A stretch of DNA of 64,000 nt, taken from the NCBI GenBank assembly GCA_016712345.1, contig JADJRH010000002.1, positions 310,001-374,000 of the forward strand, in the 5' to 3' direction. This stretch comes from Polyangiaceae bacterium (GTDB taxonomy: Bacteria; Myxococcota_A; Polyangia; Polyangiales; Polyangiaceae). How positions within the stretch are numbered: the stretch's first letter is position 1; each line of letters opens with the position of its first letter. The translations under genes and the position numbers were made by a program. The notes below the pieces were generated by a model. The model worked only from the letters and a program-made list of their open reading frames with translations, had not been told where the DNA came from and did not search any database. Positions 52,537 to 61,866 of this stretch are shown here, in pieces.

Positions 52537-53151
52537 GTGAAACATGGACCTGACCTGACATCCACTTCCCAACCCAGTCCAGGCTCTTCACCTGCGGATG
52601 GCGCATCCGCCGGTCTACCCAACGGCCAAAGCGCATCCACCGGCCAAGGTCAAACAGGCGGCTCGCCCGGCGCAAATACCCTTTCAAACGCCGGCCCGCC
52701 CAACGCCGGACACACCAACAGCGTCGCCGTCGGCGCCCCTCCTTCCATCCAAGTCATCGCCGCCCCACCGGCCCCACCTCCCCAACCTACCCAAACAAGT
52801 ATCCCCTCCGCCAAGATCGACCCTGTCCGCCCACCTTCCCTCTCCTTACCAAAAGGCGGCGGCGCCATCCAACCCCTCGGCGACACCTTCAAAACCAACC
52901 CCGCCACAGGCACGGGTAGTTTTGCCATCCCCATCCCCGCGCCGGGCGCACGAGGCTTTGGACCTTCCCTCGCGTTGTCGTACGATTCAGGCTCCGGCAA
53001 CGGCGTGTTTGGACTCGGTTGGAACCTTTCCCTCGGCGCCGTTACCCGCCGCATGGACCGCCGGCTACCCCAATACAACGACGCGTTTGAAAGTGACAGT
53101 TTTGTCCTGTCAGGTGCCGAAGACCTCGTGCCCGTCCACCCCCCTCCTTGA
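52537..53151 (+). pseudogene. Tc-toxin B / SpvB N-terminal block (block 1)
   Basis: GTG 52537, with AAGAGG about 9 bases upstream, begins a Ser/Gly/Pro-rich leader. The SpvB domain follows: LSLPKGGGAIQPLGDTFKTN, TGTGSFAIPIPAPGARGFGP, LSYDSGSGNGVFGLGWNLSL and GAEDLVPV, the hallmark start of TcdB/TccC-type B components and SpvB. The frame ends at 53151, just after the SpvB strand pair, where a GC-rich element intervenes. About 100 residues expected before the next homologous block are missing. Alone this block is unlikely to work. Confidence 0.75.
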
Positions 53152-53373
53152 CAATCTACCCATGAAACAGCGAGCGAGGGGAGAAGGATGGGGGCGAGCG
53201 CAGCGGTGGCGGGTGCGAGGACTGTCTGAGTGAGTCGGTGCGCAAGGCAGAAGAACGAGTTACACAGCGCACGCCAACGCGAGTCGGTGCACAGCACCGA
53301 CGAACGAGTTCCGCAGCACACGCCAACGCGAGCATGCACCCATCCTTCACCCCGGGGGCGAGCCCCCCACCGC
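53152..53373 (+). repeat. GC-rich palindromic element E1 inside the Tc-B gene
   Basis: 222 bases of non-protein-like DNA. Short inverted ends GAAGGATGGG (53183-53192) and CCCATCCTTC (53339-53348) enclose a tandem duplication of about 49 bases (53231-53280 and 53281-53328, both running from AGTCGGTGC to CACGCCAACGCG). It begins near a TCTACCC motif (53155-53161). The element separates block 1 from block 2 of the toxin gene. Confidence 0.65.
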
Positions 53374-54231
53374 ATTTTATCCTGGCTCCTCGACAGGGTA
53401 GAAGACCTCCACGGCAACGTCATGGAAGTGGAATACGCCGCGGAAAATCTCGACGGAGTCAACTCGCGCGACCCCGCCGAGCAACACCGATTTTACGCCC
53501 ACCGCATGATCGATATCTCCGGCAACCGCTACCCCAAGCGAGTCAAATACGGCAACACCGTCATGGGCGACATCTCCACCGCCCAGTTTGAAATCGTCTT
53601 TGACTACGGCGAACATGACCTGACCTCCCCAACACCTGCACCCGCACCTGACAAACAGTGGGCCGTCCGCCAAGACCCTTTCTCCTCCTACCGAGGCGGA
53701 TTTGACCTCCGCACCTACCGCCTCTGCCAACGCGTGTTGGTCTTCCATCACTTCTCCGAGTTGGGACAAGGCCCCACGTTGGTATCGTCAATGGACTTGA
53801 CATACAACCAGTCCAAATCGATCACCTTACTCTCCAGCGCCACCCACAAAGGGTACATCCGCCAGCAGGGTCAACCCAACGAGCCGATTGTGTACTCCAG
53901 TCAGGCCCTACCGCCCCTGGAGTTTACCTATTCCCTCCCCACGAAAAAACAAAAGACCCTCCACTTTGACCCGGAGACACTGGCCGACATCGACGTTACC
54001 ACCCTCGGCAAACGCACGCAGTGGGTCGATCTCGACGGTGAAGGCGCGAGGCGCGAGGGGGATCGCTCTCCGTTCGGGAGTCCGCGCGTTCGTGCAACGC
54101 GCCAAAGGGGGCTCGGCTTTATACGGTCCTCTGACGACTTAGGATGTCAGTCGCGGATAGAACGCAATGGTAGACTTGGACGGGTAGATGGACGGACCGC
54201 AGCCTCGCCTCTCCATCCTGAACCGTGGTAG
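53230..54231 (+). pseudogene. Tc-toxin B / SpvB middle block (block 2)
   Basis: The open frame runs from 53230, but homology to Tc B proteins starts only at about 53374 (ILSWLLDRVEDLHGNVMEVEY) and stops at about 54045 (GKRTQWVDLDGEG). The segment has the SpvB-to-TcdB middle pattern W-L-x-x-x-x-D-x-H-G-N and HRMIDISGNRYPKRVKYGNT. The first 48 codons are translated element E1 and the last 60 are element E2. The VCBS-like VDLDGDG repeats that should follow are missing. Confidence 0.7.
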
Positions 54232-54595
54232 GGGCGCTGCACTCACTGCTCCCTCCCTCACTCCAAACGATCCCTCTCCCGCCTCTTTTGGTCGTGCAGA
54301 GTTGAGCGGTCAAAGGAACATGCGCACAATTGCCGGTTCCCAGGGCGCTCCTTCTCGTGCAAGCGCGCCCATACCGCGGGCAGTGTGTGAAATCCGAGAT
54401 AGACATGGCCACCCCACCATCTACCCAATGTGGGAGCACGACAATAGTCCCGCTTTCTACCCATGGGCATTCCAGTGACACTGTTCGTTCGCCTGAGTGA
54501 ACGGACCCTGCACGGCTTCGTTTGGTCGCTCTCGATTTTTCTTCAGCGTCAACTACCTTCCCGTCTACTCATACCGCGTCGATCCGTCATCACGC
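54046..54595 (+). repeat. GC-rich element E2 inside the Tc-B gene
   Basis: 550 bases with no protein-like frame, beginning GCGCGAGGCGCGAGGGGG immediately after the GKRTQWVDLDGEG codons. It includes a GGCTCGGCTTTATAC segment shared with the later element at 60691 and three TCTACCC/GGGTAGA motifs (54182, 54420, 54456). Repeat R follows directly. Confidence 0.55.
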
Positions 54596-56342
54596 GGGCC
54601 TCCCGCCCGCGTCGAGCGAGCGCGCGAGTCTGCGAGCGCGCGCAAGCGAGCCGGGCTTGGGAGGCCAGGAGGCGCGCAGGCGCGAAGCGCCGAGCACACG
54701 GCCGGTGGTGGGCAGGCCTCACGACACCTACGTTTTTTTCAACCATTCAGGAAACGGCTTTTCCAAAGAGCCCGTCATCTTGTACGGCGTCTCCGGTCAA
54801 GCCGCCTCCACCGCCGGTGTCGTCGATGCCTTCGGCCGCGGCACCCCGCAAATTGTCTACTCCCTCAACAAGTGGCAAAACGTCAACTGCCACCTCCGCG
54901 CCACCGACCTCATCGGCGATACAAAACCCTATCTATTAACGGCTGTCAAAAACAATTTTGGCTTAGAAACAAGGATCAAATACGCTCCTTCCACAAAGTT
55001 TTACCTCGCTGACAAAGCCGCCGGCACCCCGTGGGCGCACCCCTTACCCTTCCCCGTCCACGTCGTCGAACGGGTAGAAGTCTACGACGCCGTCAAAAAA
55101 CACCGCTTTGTCCAAGAGTACACCTACCACCACGGCGGGTATGACCCCGACGAGCGTGAATTTCGAGGCTTTGGCAGAGTCGAGACGCTCGACACAGAGT
55201 ACACCGCCGCCCACGAAGGGAAAGGTTTGTTCGGCGACCTACCCATTTTCAACAACGAGCCCCCTCAATCTCCTGTCTTGACAAAAACCTGGTTTCACCT
55301 CGGCATCCTCCGTCACTGGGCTTTGTATAACCAAGCCTACCAGCGTGAATGGTGGCGCCCAACAGTGGACCTTGGCTCACCTGAAGCGCCCCCAAATCTC
55401 CTGGGTCGGCCGGTGGTCCTTGCGGAGCAAACCTCCCCGGTCACACTCACCCAACGGCACGAAGCTTACCGCGCCATGCGGGGCCAAACGATGCGCGTGG
55501 AAGTGTATGGACTCGACGGATCTGAAAACGACACCGTGCCGGTGCAGGTCGCCAAAACCCGCATCCGTATCGTGCAAAAGCAAGGCCCCCGAGGTGGACG
55601 CGGTGTGACCGCCAACCATTGCGTGATGTTGGTGCACCCTGAAGAAGCGGTCACCATCCATTACGAAAAAAATCAGGATGACCCACGCATCGCCCACACT
55701 TTGACGCTCGCCGTGGATGAATATGGCGTGCCTACCCGTCAAGCGACCGTCGTTTATGGTCGAAAGGTGCCCGCGCCGCCTCCCGGTCAACCGCCGGTAG
55801 AGTCGTTCCCCGAGCAGCTTTCTACCCACGTCGTTGTCGGCACCCGTCAGGTAGCTCACTTCCCATTTGGCAGCGGGTCAACGCCGACAAAACACCGGCT
55901 CGCCGTGCCGTTGGCTGAGCAGTCGTTTGAGCTGAAAATGCCCACCGCGCCCGCGGCGGCAAATGGGCTCTACACCCTGCCGACGTCAACACCGCGTTTG
56001 ACGGCGCCACTCCGGTACCGTACGAAAACGTCGCCACCGCCGGCCAAAAACGCCTCCTCGGCTCTGCCATCCACCAGTATTACAACTCCGCAAACCTACC
56101 CAACGCGCTCCCGGAAGGCACGGCCGATGTTTTGGCGCTACCTTACCAATCGTACGCTTTGGCCTTCACTCCCGGCCTTGTTTCACAAGCCTACGGCACA
56201 AAAGTCGACGGCCCTATGTTGGTCGCCGCCGGTTACCAAGACCGCGGCGCCGATGGCTATTGGGTCAAGTCAGGCCGTCAGGTGTTTGACCCTTCCCATT
56301 TTTATCTCCCGACCCAAGTCATTGACCCGCTCGGCCGCGTGA
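54522..56342 (+). pseudogene. Tc-toxin B block 3a, up to a frameshift
   Basis: The open frame runs from TTG 54522 through repeat R; homology begins right after R at 54721 (TYVFFNHSGNGFSKEPVILY). It continues with the Tc-B middle: VDAFGRGTPQIVYS, KPYLLTAVKNNFGLETRIKY, FYLADKAAGTPWAHPLPFPV and EREFRGFGRVETLDTEY. At about 55979 (NGLYTL) the natural continuation, ADVNTAFDGATPVPYENV, moves to another frame; one extra G would restore it. Codons after 55980 in this frame are noise. Several hundred residues of VCBS repeats are absent in front of it. Confidence 0.7.
54596..54720 (+). repeat. Dispersed GC-rich repeat R, copy 1
   Basis: 125 bases beginning GGGCCTCCCGCCCGCG and ending GTGGGCAGGCCTC. GGCCTCCC and GGGAGGCC are inverted and enclose a GCGCGC-rich core, so a large hairpin is possible. 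Two more copies lie at 60894 and 61743. The 3' end abuts resumed Tc-B coding sequence (DTYVFFNHSGNG). Confidence 0.8.
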
Positions 56343-57715
56343 CCAACGTGACCTACGACCCGTACTTCCTGTTTGCCATTCAGGTCACAGATCCCCTTGG
56401 AAACACCGGCTCCGCCGACATCGACTACCGCACCTTGACCCCCTGGCAAACCACCGACATCAACGGCAACCGAGGTCAGGTCGCTTTTGATGCGTTGGGG
56501 AGAGTCACCAAAGCGGCCGTCATGGGTAAGGTCGGATCGTCCGACGGCGACACATTGACCGACCCCACCATGGTGTACACGTACCAGATTGACCGCTGGT
56601 ATAATACCCAACCCGGCAACCCCGGCAATCCAAGCGGCGCCGCGCTGCCCAAACCTTCGTATATCAAAACCGAACATCGCGAAAAACACGGCCCAACCAA
56701 CACCCGTTGGCAAACCTCCTACGCCTTTTTGGACGGTGCAGGCGGCGCCGCCCTCGCCAAAGCCAACGCCGAACCTTCCTCCCCAGGAGGCCCCGCCCGC
56801 TGGGTCGCCACCGGTCGAACCATTGTCAACAACAAAGGCAACCCCATCAAACAATACGAGCCTTATTTTTCCAACGATTGGGATTGGGAAGAAGAGGAAG
56901 CGCTCGCGACCGTCGGCGTCACCGCGTTGGTCACGTACGACTCCATGGGTAGATCCTTACGGGTAGATCTCCCCGACGGTACATTTGCCAAAAGTGTGTT
57001 TGACCCCTGGCGCGTGGAGCAGTGGGATCCCAACGATACCGTCAACGAAGCGGGCAATGTCTGGCGGCTCGCTCGCGAAACCGGTGCCACTCCAACCCCC
57101 GCGCCCGAAGACATCGACGCCAAAAACAAGGCGTTGGCGCACGCCAACACGCCAAGCGTTGTCCATTTGGATTCGCTCGGCCGCGCCTTTTTGGCCATCG
57201 CCAACAACGGCCCCGGTGGGATGATTTCTACCAAAACAGTCTTTGACATTGAAGGTCAAGTCAAGTCCGTGGTGGACGGCCTTGGCCGCACCTGCGCCAC
57301 ATACAACATCTCAGTGGACGGTCAGCTCCTCCACGAAACCAGCATCGACTCCGGCGAAAAATGGTCGTTATCAAACGCGATGGGTGTACCCCTCCGCGGC
57401 TGGGACTCCACCCACAGCTTCTACCCGCAACATGAAATGCGAACGAAGGGGCGAGTGCAGGTGAGGCGAACGCCGTTGGGATGCCACGTGGGCGGGAGGG
57501 CCCCGCGAGCGACGCCGCGGAACAACGCTGATTTCAACCGCGAGGGAGACTCCGCTTTCAGCTACCCATGGCAGGACAGAACGTCTCGGGGGAGTCAACG
57601 CGCCAGTGTTGGATCGTTCGACCGAGCCGTTTCCGCGAGTGGCGCGAGCAGGGATGGGGCACCCGCCCAGCGTGGCGCCCAACGGCGAGAGGCGAACCGC
57701 CCGTCTCACTCCTGA
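56132..57715 (+). pseudogene. Tc-toxin B block 3b, RHS-type repeats
   Basis: Homology in this frame begins at about 55980, before the first ATG-like start at 56132, and runs to about 57435. It contains YD/RHS-type units (YLPTQVIDPLGRVTNVTYDP, TDPLGNTGSADIDYRTL, TDINGNRGQVAFDALGRVTK, LVTYDSMGRSLRVDLPDGT) and ends in LRGWDSTHSFYPQHE. The last 90 codons are element E4. About 200 residues of the RHS shell should follow before block 4. The block is intact within itself and its codon use is like the neighbours. Confidence 0.7.
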
Positions 57716-57736
57716 GTGAGCCCCGGCCTCGCTCCT
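57436..57736 (+). repeat. Palindromic element E4 inside the Tc-B/RHS gene
   Basis: About 300 bases of GC-rich non-coding DNA. Arms 57472-57496 (GCCGTTGGG ... GGGCGGG) and 57662-57686 (CCCGCCCA ... CCCAACGGC) are inverted with about 23 of 25 bases pairing after two indels. It is flanked on the right by resumed RHS coding sequence (ENETFSKAFAFDALSRPT). Confidence 0.65.
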
Positions 57737-57776
57737 TGAAAATGAGACGTTTAGCAAAGCGTTTGCCTTTGACGCT

Positions 57777-60278
57777 TTGAGCAGGCCCACGTCCGCCACC
57801 ATGCCGGACCTGAGTGAGATTCGACCGACCTATAACGACGCCGGCCTGCTCGAAGCCGTGGACGCCCGCATCCGAAATGCCAGCGTTTGGACGCCATTCG
57901 TCACCGGGATCAGCTACGACGCCAAAGGCCGCCGCGAACGCATCGACTACGGAAACACCACCTTCACTGAGTACACCTACGACCCGTTGAGTTTCAGGTT
58001 AACTCGACTCCAAACAAAGCGACTTGAATCCGGTGGTGTACACTCCAAGCTGCAAGACCTTTTCTACTTTTACGACCCCGTCGGCAACATCACCACCATC
58101 CGCGACGAGGCCCAACAAGAAGTCTTCTTCGCAGGTCAACAAGTCACCCCCAAACAAGAATTTTTGTACGACGCGATTTATCGCTTGATCGGAGCCTCGG
58201 GCCGCGAACACGCCGGCGGCGTCGGCGACAACCAACGCGACAACAACGACCTACCCTTGTGGAACTTGCCCCATCCCAACGACGCCCAGGCGTTGCGCCG
58301 GTATGAAGAAGCGTATGAGTATGATGCCGTCGGCAACATCCTCAAGATGATTCATACGGCGGTGGGTAGCTCCGCAGGGTCATGGACAAGAAGGTACGCG
58401 TACGGGTCAAACGGTGTTGTGCCCGGCGGCGCGGGCGTACCCCCGAGCAACAGACTCCACTCTACCAGTTTACCAGGTGACGCCGCGAACGGCCCCTATA
58501 CCGCTGCGTACACGCACGACCTGAATGGCAACATCACCGCCTTCCCCCATTTGGCCAACGTGGAATATACCCACTCTGACCAGATGAGGGTCGCTGATTT
58601 GGGCGGCGGAGGAACAGCTTATTATACCTACGATGCCGGCGGCGAACGCGTCAGAAAAGTCATCCAACGCATCGGCACCACCCGCGAAGAACGCATCTAT
58701 TTGGGCGGCTGGGAGTTGTACAGAAAACGCCAAGGCGCCAGTCAAGAAGTGGTGCTCGAACGCGAAACCCTCCACCTGATGGACGACACCCGCCGCATCG
58801 CGATGGTCGAAACAAAGACCATCGACGCCGATGTGCCCGGCACCTTACCCATCGTTTCGCGCATCCGTCATCAATACTCCAACCACCTCGATTCTGCCCA
58901 TTTGGAATGTGATGAATCGGGCCTCGTGATTTCGTATGAGGAATGTCACCCATACGGAACACCGGCCTATCGAAGCGCAAAATCGGGGGTGGAGGTCAGC
59001 GAAAAACGCTTCCGTTATACTGGTAAGGAAAGGGATGACGAAACCGGATTTCAGTACCACTCGGCAAGGTATTACGCCCCGTGGTTGGGTAGGTGGACAA
59101 CCGCCGACCCGGCTGGAATGGTCGACGGGCCTTGCTTATTCGCCTATGTGGGCGCGAATCCGCTACGTTTCTCGGACCCCAGCGGCCTCGACTCATTTCC
59201 AGGAATCGTTGGTGAGGGCCGCTGCCCAATGACAGTAACCTACCCCAATTATGACGCGCTCGCAGCTGGCTCAGCGAGGGGAGATTTTACCATCAATAGC
59301 GATGGGAGTTATACCGCGACGCAGATGGTGCCCTGCGCCCCACCGACGAACTCAACCCCTTCGGCGCCAAAAGCGCCGACGCCCAAGAAGGCGCCTGCCG
59401 CGCCGAAACCGGTAGATCAAACCTCAATTGAAAATTTGCGGCGTCTTGCCGGCGCGCTGGCCCCTCAATACCATTATCAGCCATCTGTCCACCGCGTTTT
59501 TGGACTGGGCCAAATGATCGGCGGCGGGTTAGAGGCAGCGGGTGGAGTCGTCGCCCTGTTGACTCCCGAACCAACAATGGCAACCAAGGTGGCCGGCGGC
59601 GTCGTGATTGCACATGGTGCGGATCAAGCCGCGACCGGCTTCGAGCAGCTTCTGAGCGGCAAGCCGACGCATACATACACATTTCGACTTTCGGCGTACG
59701 TGGCCCAATCGGCGGGTATGAATGCAGAAGATGCGTCGGCGATCGGGAGAATCAGTGATCAGCTGTTTGGAATCGCCGCTGGCGGAGCTGGACTCGGCAT
59801 AGGGGGATCAAGTTCATCCGCCATTGGGACGACAGGAACGACGAGCACGATGCCGACAGCGACGATGTATAGGTTCGCGACCCGATCAGCTCCCGCAACC
59901 CTACAGAGCAACTTGTCACGCGCGGGATGGTTCACTCGTGCGCGAGTTAATTTTATGATGCGTTTCGAATCATACGCGCGTTGGCGGGCCGACATGCACA
60001 TGCGCGGATACACAAAGAATAGTCCCTTCATCTCCATGATTGAGGATCCGAGCGCGCTTGCAAACTCTACGGATCCTTGGGCACGCACGATAACAACCGG
60101 CAAACCCGGTATGAGCGGAGTACTGCGTGCGCCGGATCTCGGCGAATTTTCCGTGCCTACATCTCAAATGTATTGGCCGCTGCCGGACAATCTGTTATCA
60201 ATCGCTGAAACTGAAGTGCTGTTCCATGGCCGGGATCTCGCACCTTTTTTGGTGCAATGGCAAGCGAATCCTTTCTGA
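57777..60278 (+). CDS. RHS C-terminal block with ADP-ribosyltransferase-like toxin tip
   Basis: 833 residues from TTG 57777; homology starts slightly earlier (57737). Residues 1-467 are the last part of the RHS cocoon: YDAKGRRERIDYGNTTFTEY, FYFYDPVGNITTIRD, AYYTYDAGGERVRKV, then RFRYTGKERDDETGFQYHSARYYAPWLGRW and the boundary DPAGMVDGP ... DPSGL. The tip (468-833) starts with a Pro-rich linker and a hydrophobic pre-toxin segment (about 580-625). The final 140 residues contain YRFAT near 698, SPFISMIEDP near 750 and ETEV near 811, a spacing like the R - S-x-S - E-x-E core of ADP-ribosyltransferase toxins. The ART assignment is inference. Confidence 0.75.
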   Translation: MSRPTSATMPDLSEIRPTYNDAGLLEAVDARIRNASVWTPFVTGISYDAKGRRERIDYGNTTFTEYTYDPLSFRLTRLQTKRLESGGVHSKLQDLFYFYDPVGNITTIRDEAQQEVFFAGQQVTPKQEFLYDAIYRLIGASGREHAGGVGDNQRDNNDLPLWNLPHPNDAQALRRYEEAYEYDAVGNILKMIHTAVGSSAGSWTRRYAYGSNGVVPGGAGVPPSNRLHSTSLPGDAANGPYTAAYTHDLNGNITAFPHLANVEYTHSDQMRVADLGGGGTAYYTYDAGGERVRKVIQRIGTTREERIYLGGWELYRKRQGASQEVVLERETLHLMDDTRRIAMVETKTIDADVPGTLPIVSRIRHQYSNHLDSAHLECDESGLVISYEECHPYGTPAYRSAKSGVEVSEKRFRYTGKERDDETGFQYHSARYYAPWLGRWTTADPAGMVDGPCLFAYVGANPLRFSDPSGLDSFPGIVGEGRCPMTVTYPNYDALAAGSARGDFTINSDGSYTATQMVPCAPPTNSTPSAPKAPTPKKAPAAPKPVDQTSIENLRRLAGALAPQYHYQPSVHRVFGLGQMIGGGLEAAGGVVALLTPEPTMATKVAGGVVIAHGADQAATGFEQLLSGKPTHTYTFRLSAYVAQSAGMNAEDASAIGRISDQLFGIAAGGAGLGIGGSSSSAIGTTGTTSTMPTATMYRFATRSAPATLQSNLSRAGWFTRARVNFMMRFESYARWRADMHMRGYTKNSPFISMIEDPSALANSTDPWARTITTGKPGMSGVLRAPDLGEFSVPTSQMYWPLPDNLLSIAETEVLFHGRDLAPFLVQWQANPF

Positions 60279-60299
60279 TAGACTTCAATGAGATAGACA

Positions 60300-60569
60300 A
60301 TGCGTAAGTTGCACCCGGATGAAATATTAGTAACGCTCTCCCACCCGCACGGCGAAATCGAAATTTCTTTGTCGGAATGGATGCAAGTTGGGCCAGGAGA
60401 ACGACCAGGCTTGAAACCGATTGCGGCGCGGCACAGGATAACAGGTATACCGTTGAGATTGGACCAAATACCCCTAGAGTATCGAAACACGTCGCTTAGC
60501 GCACTATTAATCAGACTTGGATTTCTGAGAAATCCTTGGGAACAAGGGAGCCGGAAAACGGATTCTTAA
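60300..60569 (+). CDS. Candidate immunity protein for the upstream RHS tip
   Basis: 89 residues from ATG 60300, 21 bases after the toxin gene stop, with GAGAT upstream. It is compact, with a beta-hairpin-like start (DEILVTLSHPHGEIEISLSEWM) and helix later (LRLDQIPLEYRNTSLSALLI). No family is recognised. The position immediately behind a polymorphic toxin tip is the classic place for the cognate immunity gene, so this is a good inference by context only. Its base composition is lower in GC than its surroundings, as usual for toxin-tip cassettes. Confidence 0.6.
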   Translation: MRKLHPDEILVTLSHPHGEIEISLSEWMQVGPGERPGLKPIAARHRITGIPLRLDQIPLEYRNTSLSALLIRLGFLRNPWEQGSRKTDS

Positions 60570-60632
60570 CCACCCTCCAGAACAGCGGGTATTCGATAGA
60601 GCACCCCCGAGCTTCGCCAATTCCGCCGACCC

Positions 60633-60690
60633 TGAAATCCTCCCCGATATTGACGTTGCCACCCTCGGCAAACGCACCCAATGGGTAGAG
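60633..60690 (+). pseudogene. Second copy of the Tc-B block 2 end (fragment)
   Basis: DPEILPDIDVATLGKRTQWV is encoded here and matches DPETLADIDVTTLGKRTQWV of block 2 (about 53970-54030). The fragment stops at the same codon region where element E2 begins in block 2, then GC-rich sequence follows. It shows that this part of the locus was duplicated after, or with, the interruption. Confidence 0.7.
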
Positions 60691-60893
60691 GGGGCGGGCC
60701 CTCGACCTGAGCGAACACTTGGGAGGCTGAGCTTTATACTACCATTCGCCGACCGCCCGGCGCGGCACAGAACGTGGGTCGCGCGGGCGTGCGCCAGACG
60801 GACCGGCATTGGGGTTGGTATTTAGACCTCACGTGAGCTGCGAGGGTAGGCGACAACCAACGGCGGGAAGTGACGCGGTGGTGAGCAATACCG
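60691..60893 (+). repeat. GC-rich element E3, related to E2
   Basis: Starts directly after the duplicated GKRTQWV codons. It shares a GAGCTTTATAC-type segment with E2 and leads into repeat R copy 2, repeating the E2-R order. No gene is visible. Confidence 0.55.
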
Positions 60894-61008
60894 GCGGCCT
60901 CCCGCCCGCGTCGAGCGAGCACGCGAGTCTGCGAGCGCGCGCAAGCTCGCCGGGCTTGGGGGCCAGGAGGCGCGAAGCGCCGAGCACACGGTCGGTGGCG
61001 AGCGGGTA
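60894..61008 (+). repeat. Dispersed GC-rich repeat R, copy 2
   Basis: About 115 bases, GGCGGCCTCCCGCCCGCG to ACGGTCGGTGGCGAGCGGG; a 9-base segment of copy 1 (CGCAGGCGC-type) is missing. It is not followed by RHS coding sequence but by a decayed DUF559 gene. Confidence 0.75.
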
Positions 61009-61028
61009 TACCCCACGGCCGCAGCGAT

Positions 61029-61380
61029 CTATACTTGACCTACAGCTCGCCTGACGGCCTCGACTGCTTGCCCCGTATCGGTGATCACCATCTCCGCGGA
61101 CAACCGCAGCACGGTGTACCCCAGCCGCTTAAGCGCCCTATTTCGCCGCTCGTCTGCCCGCGACCGGGCGCTGTGATACCCACCATCCACCTCCACGACC
61201 AGCCGCACGCTCGGAGCGCAAGAGTCCACGATACAAGGGCCAATCACCACCTGACGCCGAAACATCACGCCGACCTGACTACCCCTCAGCGCCCCCCACA
61301 AAGATCGCCTCGCTCGTTGTCGGAGTGGCACGCATACGCCGCGCATGCCCGAGAAGACGCGTACACTTTGATCTACCCAT
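61029..61380 (-). pseudogene. DUF559 (Vsr-like) endonuclease-fold gene, frameshifted
   Basis: ATG 61380 starts GHARRMRATPTTSEA, typical of the DUF559 N-terminus. The rest is in another frame: SLWGALRGSQVGVMFRRQVV, IVDSCAPSVRLVVEVDGGYH and RRNRALKRLGYTVLRLSAE, with the nuclease-fold Asp and Glu-x-Asp. Two extra bases near 61310 would join them into about 117 residues. DUF559 proteins resemble very-short-patch repair nucleases and often lie on mobile or repeat elements. Here it sits between two copies of repeat R, antisense to the toxin locus. A longer minus-strand frame to 61640 adds only non-protein-like codons. Confidence 0.65.
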
Positions 61381-61742
61381 GACAGCCTCCAAGGCCCGCC
61401 GGAATGGCGGGCGACTGGAAGCGCAGGATCTATGACGCGCCGCAACCTTACCATGATGGCCCCGTCCACCCCTTTCCACTCGACTCCAACCATCCAACTC
61501 CCACGATCACCAAGCGGCGCGGCATAGAGCGTGCGCGTTTGGCTGAAGCCCGCCATTCCAAGGGCCTGCAGAGCTGGCATGGGTAGATGCCACTCGGGTT
61601 TCGAGCGCGCGACTCGATTCGCCATTCGGCTGCAGGCCATCTACCCATGGCGTGAGCGCAGTCATCACGCACGCGACAATCATCTTACCCATTACTTAAC
61701 ACCTACCCATCTACCCATACCGCATTAGTCACCCACCGCGCA
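61381..61742. other. Repeat-rich non-coding stretch
   Basis: No gene is supported. A perfect hairpin (GCCCGCC GGAAT GGCGGGC, 61394-61412) is followed at 61548-61559 by GCCCGCCATTCC, the inverse of GGAATGGCGGGC at 61401-61412. Four TCTACCC/GGGTAGA motifs lie at 61372, 61581, 61640 and 61710, the densest cluster in the window. Confidence 0.55.
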
Positions 61743-61866
61743 GGGCCTCCCGCCCGCGCCCCGCGAGCACGCGAGTCTGCGAGCGCGCGCAAGCGAGCCG
61801 GGCTTGGGAGGCCAGGAGGCGCGCAGGCGCGAAGCGCCGAGCACACTGCCGGTGGTGGGCAGGCCT
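61743..61866 (+). repeat. Dispersed GC-rich repeat R, copy 3
   Basis: 124 bases, GGGCCTCCCGCCCGCG to GTGGGCAGGCCTC, very close to copy 1. Its 3' end abuts RHS coding sequence (QMRMADLGDGG) exactly as copy 1 abuts Tc-B sequence. Confidence 0.8.

Noticed and set aside
53231..53328. The 49-base tandem pair as a CRISPR-like array
   Set aside because: There are only two adjacent units with no spacer between them, inside a palindromic element.
52650..53462. Minus-strand open frame of 270 codons
   Set aside because: It is antisense to the SpvB block and element E1, with no homology-like pattern.
52537..60278. The toxin interruptions as introns or inteins
   Set aside because: No group I, group II or intein motifs are seen, and toxin segments are missing across the elements, which a spliced intron would not cause.
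60809..61054. Open frame through repeat R copy 2
   Set aside because: It is translated repeat DNA; the same peptide appears wherever R is read and has no protein character.
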